Shown one piece after another: positions 1 to 8,819 of a DNA stretch of 64,000 nucleotides (position 1 is the stretch's first letter; the number at the start of each line of letters is the position of its first letter). Where the stretch lies: NCBI GenBank assembly GCA_022842625.1, contig JALHPG010000001.1, positions 1-64,000 of the forward strand, given 5' to 3'. Origin of the DNA: Bacteroidia bacterium. Its GTDB lineage: Bacteria; Bacteroidota; Bacteroidia; B-17B0; Aurantibacillaceae. A program made the translations under genes and the position numbers. Below the pieces are notes generated by a model. It had not been told where the DNA came from. It worked only from the letters and a program-made list of their open reading frames with translations, and did no database searches.

Positions 1-13
1 GCTCTTCCGATCT
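1..13 (+). other. Illumina adapter remnant at contig end
   Basis: The first 13 bases, GCTCTTCCGATCT, are identical to the shared 3' end of the Illumina TruSeq read adapters. They are followed directly by the stop codon of the first gene. This is library sequence rather than genome, and it marks position 1 as a contig end. Genomic sequence starts at about base 14. Confidence 0.9.
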
Positions 14-283
14 TTATTTTACTGGGCTTTCGGGGGTTTTAGGAAAAAATTTTCGCCATAGTTGTGCAATTTGTTTCCTGAAAATAAAGCACAACATTAA
101 ATAAGGAACGGCCATAAGATACAGTATACCACTGTTTAAACTGCGAGCCATTGAATTGGGATTTGACTTTAAAGATGTTTCAGCGGCTTGTTTACACATA
201 GCACATTGAGCGTTCATATCAATACTAAAAAATAGAATGAATAGGAATATAAAAGCAATAAAATATTTTGTGTTTCTTTTCAA
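14..283 (-). CDS. Small secreted/membrane protein with CxxC after the signal peptide
   Basis: An 89-residue protein with a hydrophobic signal segment (about residues 6-22) ending near NAQ, followed at once by CAMC (C-x2-C), a short polar stretch and one further membrane segment (about 53-69) before a basic tail. The layout suggests an inner-membrane protein with a periplasmic CxxC loop. I recall similar short CAMC-type proteins in Bacteroidota but cannot assign a function; metal binding or a redox role is only a guess. The start is TTG (281-283), since no ATG fits. A TAnnTTTG box lies 15 nt upstream. The stop codon touches the adapter remnant, so the downstream neighbour is lost. Confidence 0.7.
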   Translation of the reverse strand: MKRNTKYFIAFIFLFILFFSIDMNAQCAMCKQAAETSLKSNPNSMARSLNSGILYLMAVPYLMLCFIFRKQIAQLWRKFFPKTPESPVK

Positions 284-298
284 TTTATTAGTATGCTA

Positions 299-306
299 CA
301 AATTTA
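299..306 (-). promoter_or_regulatory. Putative -7 promoter element (TAAATTTG)
   Basis: Read on the minus strand this is TAAATTTG, an exact match to the Bacteroidota -7 consensus TAnnTTTG, 15 nt upstream of the TTG start of the 14-283 gene. No convincing -33 box was seen. The motif is short and will also occur by chance in AT-rich DNA. Confidence 0.45.
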
Positions 307-368
307 CACTACTTTTTGATTGCTTCGATGCAATTAACAGTATAATATGAGAAAAATCAGAAAAAAAA

Positions 369-396
369 AGAGCTGTTTTAAAACAGCTCTTTTTTT
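369..396 (-). terminator. Intrinsic terminator of the crotonase gene
   Basis: A perfect inverted repeat, AGAGCTGTTTT/AAAACAGCTCT (369-390), is flanked by an A-run on the left and a T-run on the right, so it can act in both directions. It lies just downstream of the crotonase gene stop at 411. It also separates that gene from the promoter of the 14-283 gene. Confidence 0.85.
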
Positions 397-410
397 AATT
401 GGATATTATT

Positions 411-1199
411 TTATTCTCCTTTAAAATTTGCTTTTCTTTTTTCTAAAAAGGCACCTACGCCTTCTTTAAAGTCTTTAGTGCCAAATGATTTACCAAATTC
501 TTCGATCTCAACTTCAAAACCATTTAACTTGGTATTATAACCCGCATTAATAACCTTAATGGCAGTTTTAATTGCAGTAGGGCTTTTTGAGGCAAGTTTA
601 GCGGTTATTTCAAAACATTTATTTAATAATTCATTTTGTGTTGTTACATAATTCGCTAAACCCCATTTGTAAGCGTCTTGAGCATTGATCATATCGGCTG
701 TAACGATCATTTCAAACGCTTTTCCTTTGCCAACTAATTGCGCTAAACGTTGCGTTCCGCCGTATCCCGGAATTACACCTAAACTAACTTCCGGCAAACC
801 CATTTTTGCATTATCGCTAACCACGCGAATATGACAAGCCATGGCTAATTCTAAACCACCACCTAATGCAAATCCATTAACTGCAGCAATAACAGGCTTA
901 CTATAATTCTCAATAAAATTAAAAATCTTAAAGTGGCCAATTGAACTCAACTGTTTTCCTTGTTCAATAGAAAAATTTGCAAATTCAGCAATATCTGCTC
1001 CGGCAACAAATGCTTTTTGACCGGAACCTGTTAGAATAATTGCACGTATCTCGCTTTGATTTTCTGCTTCAACTAATGTTTCGTGAAGCTCTTCAATAGT
1101 TTGTTTGTTTAATGCGTTTAATTTATCAGGACGATTAATTGTAATAATTAATACTCCGTTTTGTATTTCGCATAATATATATTCACTTGTAGCCACCAT
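411..1199 (-). CDS. Enoyl-CoA hydratase/isomerase (crotonase) family protein
   Basis: A 262-residue crotonase, the usual length for a monofunctional short-chain enoyl-CoA hydratase. Visible family motifs are NRPDKLNALN (22-31), the oxyanion-hole segment AGADIAEF (66-73), GFALGGGLELA (109-119) and GLPEVSLGVIPGYGGTQRL. The two glutamates that activate water in enoyl-CoA hydratase are both present (E117 in GGGLELA, E137 in GLPEV), which favours hydratase over isomerase. The expected reaction is hydration of trans-2-enoyl-CoA in beta-oxidation or a related cytoplasmic route; the substrate cannot be read from sequence. It is monocistronic, with its own -7 box (1223-1230) and a strong terminator (369-396). 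Confidence 0.92.
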   Translation of the reverse strand: MVATSEYILCEIQNGVLIITINRPDKLNALNKQTIEELHETLVEAENQSEIRAIILTGSGQKAFVAGADIAEFANFSIEQGKQLSSIGHFKIFNFIENYSKPVIAAVNGFALGGGLELAMACHIRVVSDNAKMGLPEVSLGVIPGYGGTQRLAQLVGKGKAFEMIVTADMINAQDAYKWGLANYVTTQNELLNKCFEITAKLASKSPTAIKTAIKVINAGYNTKLNGFEVEIEEFGKSFGTKDFKEGVGAFLEKRKANFKGE

Positions 1200-1222
1200 A
1201 TTTATTTTAATTATAATATGGG

Positions 1223-1230
1223 CAAATATA
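1223..1230 (-). promoter_or_regulatory. Putative -7 promoter element (TATATTTG)
   Basis: On the minus strand this reads TATATTTG, an exact TAnnTTTG match, 23 nt upstream of the crotonase ATG. It is the only promoter-like motif I saw in the 141-nt gap between this gene and the flavoprotein gene. Confidence 0.5.
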
Positions 1231-1340
1231 GAATAGTTAGTATTTAATTACTATAAAAGTTTTAAACTATTAAAAGGTTAATTTTATTTGGCTTTTATGC
1301 AGAATAAAAGTTAAAATTTTGATTTTAACATCTTTAAAAA

Positions 1341-2540
1341 TTAAAGATCGTTTAAATGATCAGCCAGGTATTTTCCCATGCTAAAACATGATTGAAGTAA
1401 GTAGCCCCCTGTAGGAGCGTCGTAATCGAGCATTTCGCCAATAACGAATTTATTTTTTAATTTTTTTAATTCAAAATCTTCAGAAATCTCTGTTAAGGAA
1501 ATTCCTCCAACAGAAGAAATGGCATCTTCAATTGGCCCTAAAGATGAAATAAGAAGTTCGAGGTTTTTTAAATTGTTAACAATTTTTATTGGATCCAAAA
1601 AATCACTTTTACTCATTACAGATTTAAGTAAAATTATTTGCGTTTTGTTTAAATTTAATTGTTTTACAATGTTTTCTGTATAGGATAATTTTGATCTTGA
1701 ATTAGTGATTTTTTTCAGAGCATCTTCTGAAGATAACAATGGCTTTAGATCAATATAAATTTTTGCAAGTCCAAGTTTATTGAGCTCATCTCTTATTTGT
1801 GGGCTTAACGGATATATTCCGCTGCCTTCGATACCAAATGATGTTAGCACGATCTCGCCTGCGTGAATTTTATTTCCACATTTTATTGAAATGTTTTTTA
1901 AAGGCTTGCCTTCAATTACCTTAATTAGTTCTTGTGGCCAGTTAATTTTAAGGCTACAATTACTCGCTTCAAATGGAGTTGTTTTAATTTTTTTATCCTT
2001 AAAAAAACTTAACCAATCACCTTTACTTCCAGTTACCGGCCAACTGGCGCCGCCTAAACAAAAGATCACCACATCACTTTGTATTTGCTTATTTCCGGTT
2101 GGTGTTTTAAAGATCAATTCATTATTCTCCGAAAATCCTGTCCACTCATGCTTAAAATTTATTTTTACGCTATTGCTTTTTATTTTTTCTTCTAAGCGAT
2201 TTAAAACATCAATTGGTTTTATTCCTTTTTTTGGGAATACTCTTCCGCTGGTACCTACAAATGTTTCTAGTCCTGTATTATTGAGCCATTTTATAAGATC
2301 CTTATTGGAAAAATTTTTAAAGGCTGTTTCTAAAAATTCATAGGGAGTGTATCTTAAAATGAATTTACTTTCGTCTTCAGAATGAGTAAGATTTAATCCG
2401 CCATCGCCCGCCACTAAAAATTTGCGAGCCAAAGCAGTATTTTTTTCGAAAATAGAAACAGTGTATTTTTTTGTATTTAATTCGCATCCTAAAATAAGTG
2501 CGCTGGCACCACCACCAATTATAGAGATCGTTTTTTTCAA
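1341..2540 (-). CDS. HI0933/YhiN-type FAD-binding flavoprotein
   Basis: A 399-residue protein with an N-terminal dinucleotide-binding motif (ISIIGGGASALILG, about 5-18), then ARKFLVAGDGGLNLTHSE and a C-terminal FAD-contacting block ending DYDAPTGGYLLQSCFSMGKYLA. This matches the HI0933-like flavoprotein family (NAD(P)/FAD-dependent oxidoreductases sometimes called aminoacetone oxidase family). The reaction of the family is not established. The start is TTG directly abutting the TAA stop of the upstream HTH gene (TAATTG), so translation is probably coupled. The HTH protein could regulate it or simply be co-transcribed. Confidence 0.85.
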   Translation of the reverse strand: MKKTISIIGGGASALILGCELNTKKYTVSIFEKNTALARKFLVAGDGGLNLTHSEDESKFILRYTPYEFLETAFKNFSNKDLIKWLNNTGLETFVGTSGRVFPKKGIKPIDVLNRLEEKIKSNSVKINFKHEWTGFSENNELIFKTPTGNKQIQSDVVIFCLGGASWPVTGSKGDWLSFFKDKKIKTTPFEASNCSLKINWPQELIKVIEGKPLKNISIKCGNKIHAGEIVLTSFGIEGSGIYPLSPQIRDELNKLGLAKIYIDLKPLLSSEDALKKITNSRSKLSYTENIVKQLNLNKTQIILLKSVMSKSDFLDPIKIVNNLKNLELLISSLGPIEDAISSVGGISLTEISEDFELKKLKNKFVIGEMLDYDAPTGGYLLQSCFSMGKYLADHLNDL

Positions 2541-3557
2541 TTACTGTGATTTGATTTTTTCGAGGCAACTGTCTATTGCCTTAAACATTAAACTAAAAAA
2601 CTGGTAACGTTGCTTTTCGGAAACACCACTTATTAAGGTGCTTTTTTTCTCTAAATTTCTTACCCAATGCTCAGTTTCCTCACAAAACTGCGGATTGTTT
2701 GTTGTTAAAGAGTTCATTGAATTAAATGAAATATAAGAGTAAGTAGTTTCGCCCATTATCACATATATACAATTCGTACCCAAGACAACCTCGCTGTTGT
2801 ACATAAAATAAGTGTCTGTTTTGTCGCTAATGTTTTTTCTACTATTTTCTGCGTTCTTCATGATCATCTCTATCATCGATCTATACTCCGTAAGAAGTTC
2901 AATTGCATGATTTGATGAAATTATTCCGCTATCATAATAAAACTGTATTTGCTTTAAGCCTGTTTGAACGGTTTCTGATGTCCAGATCTCGGAACTTGGA
3001 ATTGTAAGATACTCGGTATAGGAAGCGTGTGCAATGTCAATTAACTTTTGAGGCACAACACCCCAATCAAATTTTCTTTGTTGATATTCAGGAACATTTA
3101 AAACGCTACGCTGCCAATAAAATAATTTAAAATCGGTTAATTTTTTCGAGAAAAAAGAATAAAAAATAGGAATCTCCTCGGCAACATAATAAATTTTTCT
3201 GTTATCGAATTTTTTTAATGTTTTAAGATGCGTTAATAATCTATTTAAATAGGCCTCAAAATTATGCTCGCTATCGGTAAGTTTGGTATATGAAAAAGTA
3301 ACCGTGTCGTTTTGATTACTAAAAACATCATCAATACTTAATGCATATTTTTTGGAGATCTTATATACCTCTTCTATCGTTAATTCGGTTTCGCCTCTAA
3401 TTCTTCTGTAAGCGCTATCCGTACTTACGTCTAAAAGATCAGCCATCTCTTCCGCCAAACCAACGCCGGAAGGTAAAACCTCTTTAAAACGATTGATAAA
3501 ATGGTTTTGAATAGGCAAATTAATTTTTGCTGTTTTTTTCTCTTTTTTAATCGGCAT
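2541..3557 (-). CDS. Helix-turn-helix protein with long C-terminal sensor-like region
   Basis: A 338-residue protein whose residues about 17-80 look like an XRE/BetR-type helix-turn-helix: GLAEEMADLLDVSTDSAYRR, then an E-L-T-I-E-E-V-Y helix. The remaining ~250 residues have no motif I can name and are predicted soluble, so they may bind a ligand or partner. It is the first gene of a two-gene unit with the HI0933-like flavoprotein, whose TTG start touches this stop codon. A role in controlling its own operon is inference only. The ATG start is well placed just before a low-complexity lysine-rich N-terminus. Confidence 0.7.
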   Translation of the reverse strand: MPIKKEKKTAKINLPIQNHFINRFKEVLPSGVGLAEEMADLLDVSTDSAYRRIRGETELTIEEVYKISKKYALSIDDVFSNQNDTVTFSYTKLTDSEHNFEAYLNRLLTHLKTLKKFDNRKIYYVAEEIPIFYSFFSKKLTDFKLFYWQRSVLNVPEYQQRKFDWGVVPQKLIDIAHASYTEYLTIPSSEIWTSETVQTGLKQIQFYYDSGIISSNHAIELLTEYRSMIEMIMKNAENSRKNISDKTDTYFMYNSEVVLGTNCIYVIMGETTYSYISFNSMNSLTTNNPQFCEETEHWVRNLEKKSTLISGVSEKQRYQFFSLMFKAIDSCLEKIKSQ

Positions 3558-3741
3558 AGTTTACTATTTTATTAAAGTTAAAGATACAATTTTTAGTAAA
3601 AAAAGCAAATTAACCTCTAAACATTTGCATTTATTGCAATTAAATCGAGGTTTTCAAGTTTTACAACATTTTAAATGCGCTTTATAGTGCTTTTGTAAAT
3701 CTATCCGCAAAAGGTCGTAATGCGCCGACATTTTAATGCAA

Positions 3742-3749
3742 TAATTTTG
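3742..3749 (+). promoter_or_regulatory. Putative -7 promoter element (TAATTTTG)
   Basis: TAATTTTG exactly matches TAnnTTTG and lies 19 nt before the ATG of the outer-membrane-type protein at 3769. No -33 partner could be placed at the expected spacing. Confidence 0.45.
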
Positions 3750-3768
3750 ACTAAGAAAAACTATTAAC

Positions 3769-4464
3769 ATGAAAACATTATTTTATATCTCATTTTTAAT
3801 TTTTACCCTGGCTTCAAAAGCGCAGGACAGCCTATCTGATAAATTAATTATTAAAACATCGCTTACTTCTTACCTTCCAACAATATCATTTAATACAGGC
3901 CATGCCAATATTGAGCTTGAAAAACCTTATCACAAAAACTCAATTTTACTATCTGCAGGCTATGTCTATTCTTACGGTCCAACCACTTCAGGAGGTCTTA
4001 TTTCTCCAATCACTCAAAACCATACAAGCGGATTTCAGGCAGGTGTTGAGTTCAGGCATTATTTCGGTAAAACAAAAGTATTTGAACCTCTTTGCTTATT
4101 GCTTTGGCCATTGATTTTTCAATTAAAAGGGATTAAAAAAAATAATGCTGGCCTCTACGTTTCGGGGCAGTTTGTTTATCAATATACCGATTCAAAAATT
4201 CCTAAAACTACTTTTGATGCAGTTGATCATACAGATCTTTTACAAAGGCATAATCCCGCATTTTTAGTAAAACTTGGGTATCAATCTATTAATAAATATG
4301 GTTTTATTGTGGATCAGCATATTGGTTTTGGCGCACAATATATTTATTACAAAACAAATTATGATAATGCCAGGATATTGGAATTTTTATACAATGCCGA
4401 TGGCCGTGATGGATTTTTCCCGAAACTGGTTTATTCTTTTAAAATTGGCTACGCTTTTAATTAA
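3769..4464 (+). CDS. Secreted beta-barrel-like hypothetical protein
   Basis: A 231-residue protein with a clear signal peptide (MKTLFYISFLIFTLASKAQ, cleavage after SKAQ). The mature part has alternating hydrophobic/aromatic strands with glycine turns (NIELEKPYHKNSILLSAGYVYSYG, YGFIVDQHIGFGAQYIYYK) and ends SFKIGYAFN, the terminal aromatic strand typical of outer-membrane beta-barrels. No family is recognised. It is preceded by a TAATTTTG box and followed after 57 nt by an unrelated hypothetical gene. Confidence 0.65.
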   Translation: MKTLFYISFLIFTLASKAQDSLSDKLIIKTSLTSYLPTISFNTGHANIELEKPYHKNSILLSAGYVYSYGPTTSGGLISPITQNHTSGFQAGVEFRHYFGKTKVFEPLCLLLWPLIFQLKGIKKNNAGLYVSGQFVYQYTDSKIPKTTFDAVDHTDLLQRHNPAFLVKLGYQSINKYGFIVDQHIGFGAQYIYYKTNYDNARILEFLYNADGRDGFFPKLVYSFKIGYAFN

Positions 4465-4521
4465 TGTCTCTTTATGAAAACAACAAGTTTATATTTCAGT
4501 AAAAATTTTTAAAAAATAATT

Positions 4522-4896
4522 ATGGAACAAAAAGAAATTTTACAGCGCTTTGACTTATTAGCTGATATTCAAAAAACAATTTTTAGTATTCCGTTTTTAA
4601 AGGATGCCGTCAATTCATTTTTATTACAACCTTACGAAGATTATATCGTAAGTAAAAAGCTTAAAATTTGTTTTGAGTTAAAAGAAAGGTGGTCGTTCAT
4701 AGAACTAAGCCTGATATATTCTGAATTAGCAAAACAAATTTTAAATGAATTGGAAATTATAAATAACGGTATAAAAGAAAGCATTAAAATGGTGTCTTTT
4801 GGTTGCGAACTAGGGATTGAGTTCTTTTCGAGGAATGACGGGCCCTTCAAAGACTCAGAAAACAGCATCTGGAACCGTTTTATCGCTAAAATTTAA
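4522..4896 (+). CDS. Hypothetical protein, 124 aa
   Basis: A cytoplasmic-looking, mostly helical 124-residue protein with no signal peptide or membrane segment and no motif I recognise. It has an ATG start and codon use like its neighbours. It lies 57 nt after the outer-membrane-type gene and 44 nt before the aldehyde dehydrogenase, on the same strand. The antisense ORF at 4641-4868 is a shadow. Function unknown. Confidence 0.55.
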   Translation: MEQKEILQRFDLLADIQKTIFSIPFLKDAVNSFLLQPYEDYIVSKKLKICFELKERWSFIELSLIYSELAKQILNELEIINNGIKESIKMVSFGCELGIEFFSRNDGPFKDSENSIWNRFIAKI

Positions 4897-4940
4897 TTGC
4901 TACAGTTTGTTTTGTATATTTAGTGTCATTTTCAGAAGAT

Positions 4941-6383
4941 ATGCAACACATAAAAAATTATATCAACGGACAATTAACTGAGCCCGTTTCAAAAACATAT
5001 TTAGATAATTATAATCCGGCAACGGGTAAAGTTTATTCCTATATACCCGATAGCGATGAAAAAGATGTTGAATTGGCTTACGCTGCAGCAAAGGTGGCTT
5101 TTAAAGAATGGAGTATTACTTCAAAAGAAAAACGATCTGATTATCTTTTAAAAATTGCCGCTTTAATAGAAAAACATTTAGATAAATTAGCACTTGCCGA
5201 AAGTATTGATAATGGCAAACCACTTAAGCTGGCTAAAACAGTGGACATTCCAAGAGCGGCCGCTAACTTTCATTTTTACGGTACAGGTATTTTACATTAT
5301 TCTTCTAATTCTCACAGCATGGAAGAAACAGCCATCAATTACACGCTTCGTCAACCTGTTGGCGTTGCAGGTTGTATCTCGCCATGGAACTTACCTTTAT
5401 ATTTATTTAGTTGGAAAATTGCTCCGGCATTAGCTGCAGGCTGCACAGTAGTTGCAAAACCATCGGAAATAACACCAATGACCGCTTATTTACTTTCTGA
5501 AATTTGTATTGAAGCCGGCTTACCCGCAGGTGTTTTAAATATAGTACATGGTCTTGGTGCAAAAGTTGGAAATGCAATTGTTAGCCATAACGATATTCCA
5601 TTAATTTCATTTACAGGCGGAACAGCCACAGGTAAAAGTATTGCCAGCATTGCTGCACCAATGTTTAAAAAACTTTCATTAGAATTAGGCGGTAAAAATC
5701 CTAACATCATTTTTGCCGATTGCGATTATGATAAAATGTTAGCCACCACTTTAAATTCTTCCTTTGCCAATCAAGGTCAAATATGTTTATGTGGCTCACG
5801 TATTTTTGTTGAACGCAAAATTTACGATAAATTTAAAACAGACTTTGTTACTAAAACAAAAGAGTTGACTGTTGGAAATCCTCTAGATGAAAAAACAAAA
5901 GTTGGCGCCATCGTTTCAAAACCGCATCAAGAAAAAATATTAAGCTATGTTGAACTTGCCAAACAAGAAGGCGGTAAAATACTTTGTGGCGGAAATAAAA
6001 TAAATTTAAGTGGAGATCTAAGCGAAGGTTATTTTATTGAACCAACAATTATAGAAGGTTTAGCATTTGATTGCAGAACCAATCAGGAAGAAATTTTTGG
6101 TCCTGTGGTTACAATTACACCTTTTGATACAGAAGAAGAAGCGTTAATGATGGCCAACTCTACCAAATATGGCTTGGCAAGTGTGTTATGGACGCAAAAT
6201 TTAACGCGCGCACACAAAATGGCAAACAATTTACACGCAGGTATAGTTTGGATAAATTGCTGGTTATTACGCGACCTTCGCACCCCTTTTGGTGGTGTTA
6301 AAGCAAGTGGCGTTGGCAGAGAAGGCGGCTTTGAAGCTTTAGACTTTTTTACCGAACCAAAAAACGTTTGTGTAAAATTATAA
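4941..6383 (+). CDS. NAD(P)-dependent aldehyde dehydrogenase (ALDH8/betaine-aldehyde-like)
   Basis: A full-length ALDH with PWNLPLY and KPSEITPMTAYLL (cofactor region), the general-base segment LELGGKNP and the catalytic-cysteine segment FANQGQICLCGSRIF, giving Glu248 and Cys282 in ATG-start numbering. The motif around the nucleophile resembles the aminomuconate/hydroxymuconate semialdehyde dehydrogenase branch, so oxidation of a semialdehyde in aromatic or tryptophan degradation is possible but unproven. The ORF track starts at GTG 4923; I prefer ATG 4941, which gives MQHIKNYINGQ, the normal ALDH N-terminus, and 480 residues. The TTG-initiated J-domain gene follows after 26 nt. Confidence 0.9.
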   Translation: MQHIKNYINGQLTEPVSKTYLDNYNPATGKVYSYIPDSDEKDVELAYAAAKVAFKEWSITSKEKRSDYLLKIAALIEKHLDKLALAESIDNGKPLKLAKTVDIPRAAANFHFYGTGILHYSSNSHSMEETAINYTLRQPVGVAGCISPWNLPLYLFSWKIAPALAAGCTVVAKPSEITPMTAYLLSEICIEAGLPAGVLNIVHGLGAKVGNAIVSHNDIPLISFTGGTATGKSIASIAAPMFKKLSLELGGKNPNIIFADCDYDKMLATTLNSSFANQGQICLCGSRIFVERKIYDKFKTDFVTKTKELTVGNPLDEKTKVGAIVSKPHQEKILSYVELAKQEGGKILCGGNKINLSGDLSEGYFIEPTIIEGLAFDCRTNQEEIFGPVVTITPFDTEEEALMMANSTKYGLASVLWTQNLTRAHKMANNLHAGIVWINCWLLRDLRTPFGGVKASGVGREGGFEALDFFTEPKNVCVKL

Positions 6384-6409
6384 CATCCTCACTAATTGTT
6401 TTTTAAGTT

Positions 6410-7324
6410 TTGGCTAATTATTACGAGATCTTAGGTTTACATTCAGGAGCAAGTTTTGCTGAAATTAAATCTGCGTTTAGAAGGTTGGCAAAAATTTATC
6501 ATCCGGATAAAAATCCCGGTGGCAAAGAACAATTCACTTTAATTTTAAAAGCCTACGAAACATTATCCAACCCTAACCTAAAAGCCTCTTACGATTACCG
6601 TTTAAATTACAACATCAGTATTTCAAAAACAAGTGCATCAAAAAGTACCGGCACAAAAAACTGGAGTTTTGAAGAAAAAGAACTTAAACGCAGGAGGTAT
6701 TACGATGAGCATATAAAAAAATATGCTAAAACAAAAGAAACCTATAAACAAACATCAGAAGGAAAAAAAACATATAACGAATTTAAATATATACTTTTTG
6801 CTACCCCAATAGCAGTTGCTCTTTTATTATTGATACTTCATTTAGCATCGCCTGAAAATTCAAATTTACCTTCTCATAAAAATGAATCCAAAACAAACGA
6901 AGTTAAAACATCAGCCTTAAAAATGGGCGACGCTCCTTATAGCGATTATTTTGGAAAAAATAAATATGACACAACAGCCAAGCTAAGTTTAACGGTGATT
7001 AATAATACAGGGAAAGAATTGATAATTTGCCTGTTTAACAAAAAACAATTTATTCGAAGTTGTTACATTGCTAAAGACTACTATGCTGAATTATTAGAAC
7101 TGCCAAAAGATCCGCTTACAATTAAATATTGTACCGGTTTATATTTTGATTATTTGAATGAATTAAAAGAAGCTAGTGTTTTAGGGGCGTTTAAAGAAAA
7201 TTTAGAATTTTTTGAAAGTAATCAACCAACAACTTTAAATTCGATTAATGAATTATCTTTGCAAAGCGGAACTAATGAAGGTTTTAAAATAGTTAGCGAA
7301 AAAGAATTTTTTAGTAAAGAATAA
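6410..7324 (+). CDS. Membrane-anchored J-domain (DnaJ-like) protein
   Basis: The N-terminal 65 residues are a J domain: [20 protein letters not shown], then HPD at 31-33 (the Hsp70-stimulating tripeptide) and [16 protein letters not shown]. There is no G/F region, zinc finger or DnaJ C-terminal domain. Instead a basic linker leads to one membrane helix (about 125-147), followed by a ~150-residue C-terminal part of unknown fold. It probably recruits DnaK to a membrane site or client. The start is TTG (TTG GCT AAT TAT); no ATG lies upstream in frame. It ends 1 nt before the methylmalonyl-CoA epimerase ATG, so the two are likely co-transcribed. Confidence 0.85.
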   Translation: MANYYEILGLHSGASFAEIKSAFRRLAKIYHPDKNPGGKEQFTLILKAYETLSNPNLKASYDYRLNYNISISKTSASKSTGTKNWSFEEKELKRRRYYDEHIKKYAKTKETYKQTSEGKKTYNEFKYILFATPIAVALLLLILHLASPENSNLPSHKNESKTNEVKTSALKMGDAPYSDYFGKNKYDTTAKLSLTVINNTGKELIICLFNKKQFIRSCYIAKDYYAELLELPKDPLTIKYCTGLYFDYLNELKEASVLGAFKENLEFFESNQPTTLNSINELSLQSGTNEGFKIVSEKEFFSKE

Positions 7325-7325
7325 A

Positions 7326-7730
7326 ATGATAAAAAAAATAGAACACATTGGAATTGCAGTTAAAAATTTAAATAACAGTAACGATTTATTTAAAAAACTG
7401 TTTGGAAAGGATCATTACAAAGTTGAAGCTGTTGCATCTGAAGGCGTAAGCACCTCTTTTTTTATGATTGGAGAAACAAAAATCGAACTTTTAGAAGCTA
7501 CCAATGAAAATAGCGCCATTGCTAAATTTATAGAAAAAAAAGGAGAAGGCATTCACCACATTGCCTACGAAGTAGATAATTTAGATGAAGAAATGCTTCG
7601 CTTAAAAAAAGAAGGCTTTGAATTAATAAATACTACACCAAAAGACGGCGCTGATAATAAACGAATTTGTTTTTTACACCCAAAAACTACCAATGGCGTT
7701 TTAGTAGAACTTTGTGAAGAGAAAAAATAA
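7326..7730 (+). CDS. mce: Methylmalonyl-CoA epimerase
   Basis: A 134-residue vicinal-oxygen-chelate protein of the usual epimerase length. It interconverts (2R)- and (2S)-methylmalonyl-CoA (EC 5.1.99.1) in the propionate/succinyl-CoA route. Two beta-alpha-beta-beta-beta modules are visible: IEHIGIAVKNL at the N-terminus and GIHHIAYEVDNL in the middle. Candidate metal ligands sit at H7, E54, H77/H78 and E128 (LVELCE), in the order of characterised epimerases. It is followed after 19 nt by a 2Fe-2S ferredoxin. The biotin carboxylase at 52933 could belong to the same propionyl-CoA pathway. Confidence 0.92.
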   Translation: MIKKIEHIGIAVKNLNNSNDLFKKLFGKDHYKVEAVASEGVSTSFFMIGETKIELLEATNENSAIAKFIEKKGEGIHHIAYEVDNLDEEMLRLKKEGFELINTTPKDGADNKRICFLHPKTTNGVLVELCEEKK

Positions 7731-7749
7731 AATTTAAATTTACACCATC

Positions 7750-8079
7750 ATGGCAGACATTAAAATAAATATACAAAATCCTGATAATTCAATTGATACT
7801 CTAGAAGTACCTACCGACATGGGCTTAAGCTTAATGGAAATTCTTAAAGGCAACGATTATCCTGTTTTAGCAACCTGTGGCGGCATGGCGCTTTGTGCAA
7901 CTTGCCATGTAGAAGTAATAAATGGTTTTGAAAGCCTGCATGAAATTACCGACGATGAGTATGCGATGTTAGACACGCTTCCAAACATTACGCCAACTTC
8001 TCGCTTATCTTGTCAGTTAAAACTTATTCCTGAAATGGATAATATTACTGTTAAGGTTTTAGGCGACGGCGTTGTTTAG
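7750..8079 (+). CDS. Adrenodoxin-type 2Fe-2S ferredoxin
   Basis: A 109-residue soluble ferredoxin. The cluster ligands are C43, C49, C52 and C88, in the C-x5-C-x2-C...C spacing of vertebrate/ISC-type ferredoxins (TCGGMALCATCHVEV, SRLSCQL). It has the acidic middle segment expected for docking to redox partners. The role is single-electron transfer in the cytoplasm; the partner is unknown. It is the last of a short plus-strand run (J-domain, epimerase, ferredoxin) and converges with the 8081-8812 gene with only 1 nt between stop codons. Confidence 0.93.
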   Translation: MADIKINIQNPDNSIDTLEVPTDMGLSLMEILKGNDYPVLATCGGMALCATCHVEVINGFESLHEITDDEYAMLDTLPNITPTSRLSCQLKLIPEMDNITVKVLGDGVV

Positions 8080-8080
8080 C

Positions 8081-8812
8081 TTAACCAAAATCTTTATAAT
8101 GATTCCAGGCAGTGGCACTAAGATTTTTGCCTAAGGTAAAGGTTATGTATGCAGTTACTCCCATATGAAAGATCAATAAATGCATAAAAGCAGCCGCTCT
8201 GTATCCACTCCAATAAGTTGCCTCCGAATCCAAGGTTATTAAGGGTGTTGGAATAACAAGCGTTACAATTAAAGTATATAACAAAACAGTTATAAATAAA
8301 TTTTCAAAATTCTTTAACGGCAAGGAAACTATTTTTCTGTGCCATTTAAATGAGCTTCCCCAGTTGTGAACAAGGTAATAATTACCATAATTTGTTGGGG
8401 CAAATAAAATTGAACCTTTGGTTAATTTCTCGTCCTTAAACGCACTTATAGGTGCAAGGATCTTAAATCCCTTAATGTTTTTATGATAATTTGTATTGAG
8501 GTGTTTAATTTTTAAAATGGCCTCATAAGGAATATCTGCTTTAAAAAACTGACTATCAATAAATTTTAATCGGTAATCAATGGCAATTTTTTTTATTTCC
8601 GAAATATTAAAAATATGTTCGCTTGGCACATCCTCTTCATCAATCAGTTCAAATAAATTATTATACTGCTTTAAATTATTTAAAATTTTCTTTTCAGAAA
8701 AAAGATCTTGTGCAAGAATACGCTTTGCCTCGTCGAAAAGATCATCCTCTTTACTTCTGCTTGTATTTTTAAGCTTTCGTAATTTATTATTTATATCTAT
8801 ATCCCTAAGCAT
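8081..8812 (-). CDS. Conserved hypothetical membrane protein, 243 aa
   Basis: The N-terminal ~165 residues are soluble and charged (DLFDEAKRILAQDLFSEKK, then FKILAPISAF and NYGNYYLVHNWGSSFKWHRK). Two membrane helices follow (about 170-192 and 208-228), so the soluble part is tethered by a C-terminal hairpin. I recall similar proteins in flavobacterial genomes but know no function. It is the second gene after the outer-membrane-type gene at 8820, with a 7-nt gap, and shares that gene's TAAATTTG promoter box. The overlapping plus ORF 8580-9101 is a shadow. Confidence 0.7.
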   Translation of the reverse strand: MLRDIDINNKLRKLKNTSRSKEDDLFDEAKRILAQDLFSEKKILNNLKQYNNLFELIDEEDVPSEHIFNISEIKKIAIDYRLKFIDSQFFKADIPYEAILKIKHLNTNYHKNIKGFKILAPISAFKDEKLTKGSILFAPTNYGNYYLVHNWGSSFKWHRKIVSLPLKNFENLFITVLLYTLIVTLVIPTPLITLDSEATYWSGYRAAAFMHLLIFHMGVTAYITFTLGKNLSATAWNHYKDFG

Positions 8813-8819
8813 CTATCAA

